Position numbers and translations under genes: made by a program | Shown: positions 59,487 to 64,000 of the stretch, one piece after another | How the letters are laid out: the number at the start of each line of letters is the position of its first letter | Numbering within the stretch: position 1 is the stretch's first letter | Notes under the pieces: generated by a model | Told to the model about the DNA's origin: nothing | The model's database searches: none | Seen by the model: the letters and a program-made list of their open reading frames with translations, nothing else | NCBI GenBank assembly: GCA_021405325.1 | Contig: QWII01000058.1 | Span: forward strand, 1-64,000 | Origin: Caldilinea sp. CFX5 | Lineage (GTDB): Bacteria; Chloroflexota; Anaerolineae; Caldilineales; Caldilineaceae | DNA length: 64,000 nucleotides | Direction: 5' to 3'

Positions 59487-62036
59487 ATGAAGAGGGTTTT
59501 TCTTTTGCTACGCGTTGTTATCTTCGGTCTGCTGGCTGGTTGGCTGGTCGGCTGTATTCGACCGGTGCCACCAGATGCGTTCACCCCGCCCCCGGCGTCA
59601 GGCGGGGCGGCGCTTTGTAACCCCGACGATCTGCATCAATGTTTGCTCTCGCCCGATGGTCGATGGGCAGCCGAATTGAACGAAGCCAAAGGGAGTTTAT
59701 TGCTAAATACATTCGATTGGCGCGTGCAAGAACTCTTTCCGGCTGGTGACAGCATTAACGCCGCCGTTTGGTCGCCGGACAGCCGCAACCTGATCATTGC
59801 CCGTCGAAACTTTCACTGGACGGACAACAGCGGTAACATCAAGGTCGAAGGGCCGCCGCAGCTTTGGCAAGTGACGGTTGACAGCAACACGTTCACAAAA
59901 CCCACATTGGTCTATGAAGCGCCGCGCCTACTCCCCGTCTTTGACGACATGGGGCCAGGTGAAATTAGACTGGGTGAGTGGGCGCCGGATGGGCGCCATC
60001 TGCTCTTTTGGGTGGGGCCGTTGGGCGCTTCCATACAGGCAGATGGGTTGCCCTTCTTGACGCTAGACACAACAACCAAACAAGCAACGTTGCTGGCCGA
60101 TTCAGCCTTGCTGAACCCGCACTATCACAGTTGGTCGCCCGATGGATCGGCGCTGGCCTACACTGCCGGCGGCTACCGGTCAGCCCAGGTCAACAAGTGG
60201 CTGAATCTTTGGGATAGCACTACAGGGCAGATCACCACCGCCATCAGTGTAACCGAGCAAATTCCCGGCATTGTTGCCTGGTCGCCACGGGGGGATTGGA
60301 TCGCCTATGCAGCCGTGCCGGCGACTGAGACCAGCGCAGAACTAGCCGACTGGGGCAGCTTTGACAACCCAGCCATCGCTGGACGCCGCATCTATTTACT
60401 GAATCCGACTACAGGGGAAACTCACCGACTCAATGACGCTGATGCCTTGCAAGACGCCCCCACCTGGAGCGAGGATGGCGCCACCCTCTACTATATCCAA
60501 CGCGACGGCGCCGAAGTTGTGTTAATGGCCGCCGACCCGGCAACCGGACAGGCGACAACCATAGAAGCATCCCGCCAGCCGCTGCCAGACTATATCGGCT
60601 ATTACGGTCAGGGTGAGTGGGATCAAGTCCTCAAGTATGTACCGCCATTTCCACCGGGAAGGGCAAACGTAGCAGCGCCGCCCGTCATTCTCCCTGCCAG
60701 CGCCAGTCAACTACCGACTCTTTCCCAAGATTTGCTCTTTGTCAATCAGAGGGGTGTGCAGTACTGGAATCATACGACCAATCAGATCAGCACAATCATT
60801 GCCCCCACACTTGGCGAAAGTCCAGGCGCAATACCGATCGTGGCGCGACAAGCCGGGCCAGGTCTGCCCATTGGCACAATCACGGATCTGTCAGCTAGTA
60901 ATGATGGGCAAAAAATAGCCTTCGTGCGTTACACTGGTGTTGTTGACGGACAGGAGCAGTACAGAATCGATTTGTATGAGCGCGCAACCGCACAGACAAC
61001 CATCGTCGTCCCGACGGTAACACGACTCTTTGATATAGCCCTATCAGCCGATGGCGCGTGGGTGGCCTACCTGGTGCAAGCTATAGAACAGACGGCCCAC
61101 AAAGCAAGTGGTTTAGCCGCACCCATTCCCGCACCCCATTTGGGGGATGGGCCGCCATCAGCTACGGTATGGGTAGTTCGCACCAATGGGTTGACGCAAT
61201 CCAACCAGGTCGGGTTATGTGGTGCACCTGTATCGCCCGATGTTACGGTACAGTGTATGCGCAGGTTGCTTTGGTCAGCCAATAACCAGTTGGCGTGGGC
61301 TGATTCTGCCGGGCTTTGGGTGGCGGCAACGGACGCAAATTCGGCTACGTTACTTGCCTCCAATACCTTTGCGCCGCCAACTTCCATCAAGGCTTATACA
61401 CCGTGGGTATGGTCGCCAAGTGGCCGCTACTTGTTTACTTGGGTCAATCACTATGAAGGTGGTAGTCAAGCCGTCATCGACAGCAAAACCAATCATGTAG
61501 CCGAGGTCGCAAACTCTTTTGAGTATGTCAATCCAGGGTTGCGCCTGACCTGGCTGCCCGACGACCGGATCGCCCTGGTTCGACCAGGTTCACTATATGA
61601 CAACGTCATGCCAACCCTTGAATTTTGGTCACTGCGGGACGATGTCGATTTGCAGATACATCTCGATCTTTCCGTGACCATCCCTGTTACTATCGAAAGC
61701 ATTCCAATCGCGCCCTTTGCATTCTCTAATGGGGGTATCGGCTTTGCCGTCTTGAACAGCCACCAGGAGAGTCATCAGGAACGCGGGGTGTTCGTTTGGG
61801 ATCAGGAACAGATCCGGCGTGTGAACGCGCTACCATTGTCGGCTGAGAATCCCGCCATGCCAGGTTTAGCCAGACTCTCCGGTGAGCTGTACTGGTCATC
61901 TGATGGCACAGGGGCAATTCTGCAAGACTTTGACTTTGGGTATTTGCTCTACGTCCCAACCGATGGTACGCCGCTGTATGATCTACGCTCGGTTATAGGC
62001 GATTACGTTTGGGGAATAACATGGCTACCGCAGTAG
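59487..62036 (+). CDS. Large lipoprotein with TolB-like beta-propeller domains
   Basis: An 849-residue lipoprotein (lipobox AGWLVGC). It contains two sets of TolB/PD40-like repeats: LSPDGRWAAELNEAKGSLLL, VWSPDSRNLIIARRNF, WAPDGRHLLFWVGP, SWSPDGSALAYTAGG in the first half and SASNDGQKIAFVRYTG, LSADGAWVAYLVQ and WSPSGRYLFTWVN in the second. The first half is similar to the propeller of the 56566 protein. Such propellers bind proteins or small ligands; there is no catalytic signature. The ATG at 59487 follows GGAGAAAG; an overlapping GTG at 59484 is less likely. The end is followed by a bidirectional terminator. Confidence 0.75.
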   Translation: MKRVFLLLRVVIFGLLAGWLVGCIRPVPPDAFTPPPASGGAALCNPDDLHQCLLSPDGRWAAELNEAKGSLLLNTFDWRVQELFPAGDSINAAVWSPDSRNLIIARRNFHWTDNSGNIKVEGPPQLWQVTVDSNTFTKPTLVYEAPRLLPVFDDMGPGEIRLGEWAPDGRHLLFWVGPLGASIQADGLPFLTLDTTTKQATLLADSALLNPHYHSWSPDGSALAYTAGGYRSAQVNKWLNLWDSTTGQITTAISVTEQIPGIVAWSPRGDWIAYAAVPATETSAELADWGSFDNPAIAGRRIYLLNPTTGETHRLNDADALQDAPTWSEDGATLYYIQRDGAEVVLMAADPATGQATTIEASRQPLPDYIGYYGQGEWDQVLKYVPPFPPGRANVAAPPVILPASASQLPTLSQDLLFVNQRGVQYWNHTTNQISTIIAPTLGESPGAIPIVARQAGPGLPIGTITDLSASNDGQKIAFVRYTGVVDGQEQYRIDLYERATAQTTIVVPTVTRLFDIALSADGAWVAYLVQAIEQTAHKASGLAAPIPAPHLGDGPPSATVWVVRTNGLTQSNQVGLCGAPVSPDVTVQCMRRLLWSANNQLAWADSAGLWVAATDANSATLLASNTFAPPTSIKAYTPWVWSPSGRYLFTWVNHYEGGSQAVIDSKTNHVAEVANSFEYVNPGLRLTWLPDDRIALVRPGSLYDNVMPTLEFWSLRDDVDLQIHLDLSVTIPVTIESIPIAPFAFSNGGIGFAVLNSHQESHQERGVFVWDQEQIRRVNALPLSAENPAMPGLARLSGELYWSSDGTGAILQDFDFGYLLYVPTDGTPLYDLRSVIGDYVWGITWLPQ

Positions 62037-62064
62037 ACAAGCAAGCCATCTGCTGGACGCGGCA

Positions 62065-62097
62065 GGTCTAGCGTCTCTACCATTACCACGCTAGACC
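62065..62097. terminator. Hairpin terminator between convergent genes
   Basis: GGTCTAGCGT (62065-62074) pairs perfectly with ACGCTAGACC (62088-62097) around a 13-base loop, between the propeller gene and the convergent Uma2 relic. No T-run follows on either side. Confidence 0.55.
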
Positions 62098-62104
62098 AAC
62101 ACGA

Positions 62105-62674
62105 TTAAGGATTTTTTCCTTGGTCTGTTTGCCACAATGCCCGCAAGCGTGCTAACTCGGCTTCTGCGGCGGCGGCGCGTTGTTCCGCCGCCGTACGGGC
62201 TTGCGCTTCGGCTTCGGCGCGCCGAGCTTCCGCTTCTGCCCGTTGTATGGCGCTCTCAGTCTGTTCTTCAGCGCGTCTACGCGCTTCATACTCACTCCGG
62301 TTGTCCAACAAAGGCTGGCCGGTGGCGCCATCTTCGACCACCAGGGCGCGTTCATCTTCCGTCAGGCCAAACCAGACATTGGCGGTGGCGCTATAAAAGC
62401 GACCCGCTTCATCGGGTTGCATGGGTACATACGCGCCCTCCACCAGACGATAACCAGTTAGTTCAAATGGATGATCATCTTCGTCATAGTGGGGTAAGGG
62501 GATGGTTTTGAACACGGGTTCGCCGTCGGGGCCGATGGTCCACTCGGTGCGCCAACCATAGTAAAACGGATCACTATCCGCCGATGGTTTGGTCAGCACA
62601 AGCTTTTCGGCCTGGTGCGCACCATTGGTTTTAGGGCTTTGTTCAAGCCGATGCGGATCGACTTTGGCAACCAT
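62105..62674 (-). pseudogene. Uma2-family protein with deleted catalytic core
   Basis: A 189-codon frame with the Uma2 N-terminus (LVLTKPSADSDPFYYGWR, VFKTIPLPHYDEDD) followed directly by the Uma2 C-terminal part (HPFELTGYRLVEGAYVPMQPDEAGRF...VWFGLTEDERALVVED). The middle, which holds the catalytic PDxxV, E-x-x-S and Y-x-x-x-G-V regions in family members, is absent. The deletion is in frame, leaving a Glu/Ala/Arg-rich coiled coil at the end. It could make a stable protein but not an active nuclease. Compare the intact protein at 27017-27844. Confidence 0.75.
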
Positions 62675-62827
62675 CTTCGTACTCCCGGCTAGATCAATAA
62701 CATGACGCCCACAGCAAGACGAGCGACAGGCAAAACAGCGTGAACTCTATCGTATCACATCGGCCCGGTTTGTCAACTGTGTTGTTCCTCAACCCTTACT
62801 TTGTTAAGCGATAACGATTCAGGCTGA

Positions 62828-62902
62828 GGCCACCCTTCCTAGAAGAGGCGGAAACCGCTGGGTCGTACAGGAAGGTAGTTGCCTCTTCCAGGAAGGGTGG
62901 CC
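62828..62902. repeat. Inverted repeat with 22-base arms
   Basis: Arms 62828-62849 and 62881-62902 pair with one mismatch around a 31-base loop. ATAACGAT upstream (62811-62818) and ATCGTTAC downstream (62918-62925) form a partial outer inverted pair. It is a palindromic intergenic element lying between two minus-strand genes. Confidence 0.7.
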
Positions 62903-62921
62903 GACCCGGATGGCTGCATCG

Positions 62922-63215
62922 TTACGTTAAGCGCTTAAAATAGAAATAGACAAAGGGCGCATCCGTCGTAACACCGGTCAGTTCCCACCCTTCCTGGCCT
63001 AGCGTATTTAACTCGTCTGCCGTCAGCGTCGTCTCCTTGCTCAGATTGCGGACGAGTTGCTTGTACTCCCACTGTACCTTTTTTTGCACATAAATCATCG
63101 GCGGCGCCACCGGTGGTGCTTCCGGCAAGGATGGCCGTGGCGGCAGCAAGGGCGTAATCTCCAGCAATCCTGGTTCACTATATCGTGTTGTTGAACGAAT
63201 ATGACTTGCAATCAT
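62922..63215 (-). CDS. DUF4177-like small protein
   Basis: A 97-residue protein. A disordered Pro-rich N-terminal half (PLLPPRPSLPEAPPVAPP) leads to a compact domain, WEYKQLVRNLSKETTLTADELNTLGQEGWELTGV, then VYFYFKRL, the DUF4177 pattern (W-E-Y-K, L-N-x-L-G-x-x-G-W-E-L, K-R). Its function is unknown. The ATG at 63215 follows AAGGAG; an open frame 11 codons further upstream has no ribosome site. No operon partner is evident; the palindrome at 62828-62902 follows its stop. Confidence 0.7.
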   Translation of the reverse strand: MIASHIRSTTRYSEPGLLEITPLLPPRPSLPEAPPVAPPMIYVQKKVQWEYKQLVRNLSKETTLTADELNTLGQEGWELTGVTTDAPFVYFYFKRLT

Positions 63216-63308
63216 TGGAACAGCTCCTTTTCCATCATTGAGACACATTCCTATACGTACATACCTGTGATCTGTTGTCGTGGCATAAAGCCTCCACGGA
63301 AAGGAATG

Positions 63309-63911
63309 CTATACATCGCGCGCACCCGCGGTCAATAGCACTTGCTGCGCTAACATCTGTAGCCGATCCTGCCAACGTGTTGCCTGTTGCGCCAGCCATT
63401 GATTGTCAACGGCTGGGCTGGCCCGACCTTCCCCAAGCGTGGGTGATAGGTTGCCGGCAGCACCCATCGGCAGAAAATTTTGTGGTTGCTGTCGATTCCC
63501 CATCCCTTGCGCACCAGCCGGCGGCCCATGCATTGCGCTCATCTGCCCGCTAACGGCGTCGACTGTCACCTGGCTAAATGCTTCCTGTATGAGTGTCACC
63601 AGGGTACGGCCATTGCGCTCAGTCAACGTAATGGCGATGGTTGTCCATGCCGGCCCGTCGGCCACGCCATCCTCATTCTGGAGCAACAAGGCAAGTCGGT
63701 ACGGCGGCTCATAGGTGGTGACTTTGCCACGCAAGGCACAGCGCCGGCCTTGCCATTCGATGAACTCTTCACAGCGACCACCCGGCTTCGCCTCCAACGC
63801 AACCGCCAAGCCCCACCACTGCCGTAGCCCTTCCTCTGTGCCGACAAAACGCCAAACGGTGGCGGCGCCGGCCGCGATCTCGATCTGCTTCTGAATCCGC
63901 ATCGGCATCAT
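63309..63911 (-). CDS. SRPBCC/Aha1-like (AHSA1) domain protein
   Basis: A 200-residue protein with a START-like fold of the Aha1 type: QKQIEIAAGAATVWRFVGTEEGLRQWW at the start, then KVTTYEPPYRLALLL, WTTIAITLTERNGRTLVTLIQEAF. The C-terminal third is a helical extension with a Gly/Pro-rich linker (NLSPTLGEGRASPAVDNQWLAQQATRWQDRLQML). Family members bind hydrophobic ligands or act with chaperones. The ATG at 63911 follows AAGGAG and overlaps the stop of the upstream gene (ATGA), so the two are translationally coupled. Such pairs are often ArsR-type regulator plus SRPBCC protein. Confidence 0.78.
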   Translation of the reverse strand: MMPMRIQKQIEIAAGAATVWRFVGTEEGLRQWWGLAVALEAKPGGRCEEFIEWQGRRCALRGKVTTYEPPYRLALLLQNEDGVADGPAWTTIAITLTERNGRTLVTLIQEAFSQVTVDAVSGQMSAMHGPPAGAQGMGNRQQPQNFLPMGAAGNLSPTLGEGRASPAVDNQWLAQQATRWQDRLQMLAQQVLLTAGARDV

Positions 63912-64000
63912 TTGTCCACTCCTTCTTCGCTTTCGACGGCTTCGGCTAAGGTTTTTAAGATCGCCAGGCGGGTGTCCCACAGCGCTTCATAGTGAAGCAA
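63908..64000 (-). CDS. Partial gene upstream of the SRPBCC gene (C-terminal end only)
   Basis: Open frame from the window edge to a TGA at 63908-63910, encoding LLHYEALWDTRLAILKTLAE...GVDK. The stop overlaps the SRPBCC start by 4 bases (ATGA), typical of a two-gene operon. The charged helical end is compatible with a small helix-turn-helix regulator of the ArsR or PadR type, often found in front of SRPBCC genes, but this is only inference; the main part lies outside the window. Confidence 0.5.
   Translation of the reverse strand: MLHYEALWDTRLAILKTLAEAVESEEGVDK

Noticed and set aside
63421..63470. In-frame palindromic repeat in the SRPBCC gene (LSPTLGEGRASPAVDN)
   Set aside because: The LGEG string recalls the M23 insert, but the DNA has no palindrome or C-run structure, so it is probably an ordinary linker.
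1..64000. tRNA or rRNA genes
   Set aside because: I looked for GTTCRA-type T loops with cloverleaf pairing and for rRNA core sequences and found none that hold up; a covariance-model search would settle it.

Overview
The window looks like a piece of a chromosome from a Chloroflexota bacterium, most likely Anaerolineae/Caldilineae. This is inferred from gene content, not from a marker gene: MalT-like LuxR regulators, STAND/WD40 signalling proteins, SBBP-repeat and PA14 secreted proteins, many lipoproteins with Pro/Thr-rich linkers, Uma2 proteins and a phosphotransferase-M23-aminotransferase fusion. No rRNA, tRNA, CRISPR array, intact transposase or phage gene was seen. Intergenic DNA is rich in palindromes and short tandem arrays, and several genes carry deletion scars.

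Layout. 0-6 kb: a LuxR-type ATPase regulator, a deleted Gfo/Idh/MocA pseudogene, two relics of a second LuxR-type gene and a hydrolase-methyltransferase fusion. 6-14 kb: housekeeping and accessory genes (RecD2-like helicase, TIM-barrel isomerase, VapBC, CutC, KptA, TauE/SafE). 14-19.2 kb: a large two-cyclase-domain/ATPase/TPR protein convergent with a Crp-like regulator. A shared 16-bp palindrome, TGTCC-N6-GGACA, lies upstream of both. 19.5-23.7 kb: a DUF3307 membrane protein, a fused relic of a luciferase-like oxidoreductase and an ABM-type protein, two NTF2-like proteins, a NIPSNAP/ABM-like protein and an SDR. 23.8-32.9 kb: the trifunctional fusion, a Uma2 protein, and a peptide-type ABC importer (binding protein and two permeases, no ATPase gene) with a DUF917 protein. 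32.9-36.5 kb: a broken HTH-NB-ARC-WD40 gene. 36.7-46.6 kb: secreted proteins including GH17-like and GH16-like beta-1,3-glucanase candidates; the GH17-like protein shares a C-terminal domain with an SH3b protein. 46.8-64 kb: diheme cytochrome c, C39-like peptidase, NmrA-like protein, FG-GAP protein, DUF3782-like nuclease-fold protein, triple-PA14 protein, a run of lipoproteins with TolB-like propellers and gene relics, a Uma2 relic, a DUF4177-like protein and an SRPBCC protein preceded by a partial gene.

How it may work together. The clearest system is a possible self-contained cAMP circuit at 14-19 kb. The cyclase splits its catalytic residues between two domains as in mammalian soluble adenylyl cyclase. 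The Crp-like protein keeps the residues that bind cAMP in E. coli CRP, but has changed recognition-helix residues, matching an altered half-site (TGTCC instead of TGTGA). The second theme is mobile and repetitive DNA: a family of small palindromic elements with GTAAC...GTTAC ends and apparent 8-bp target duplications (IS66-like), in-frame repeat insertions inside two enzyme genes, and 8-bp arrays arranged as inverted pairs. The 36-46 kb block suggests use of beta-1,3-glucan outside the cell.
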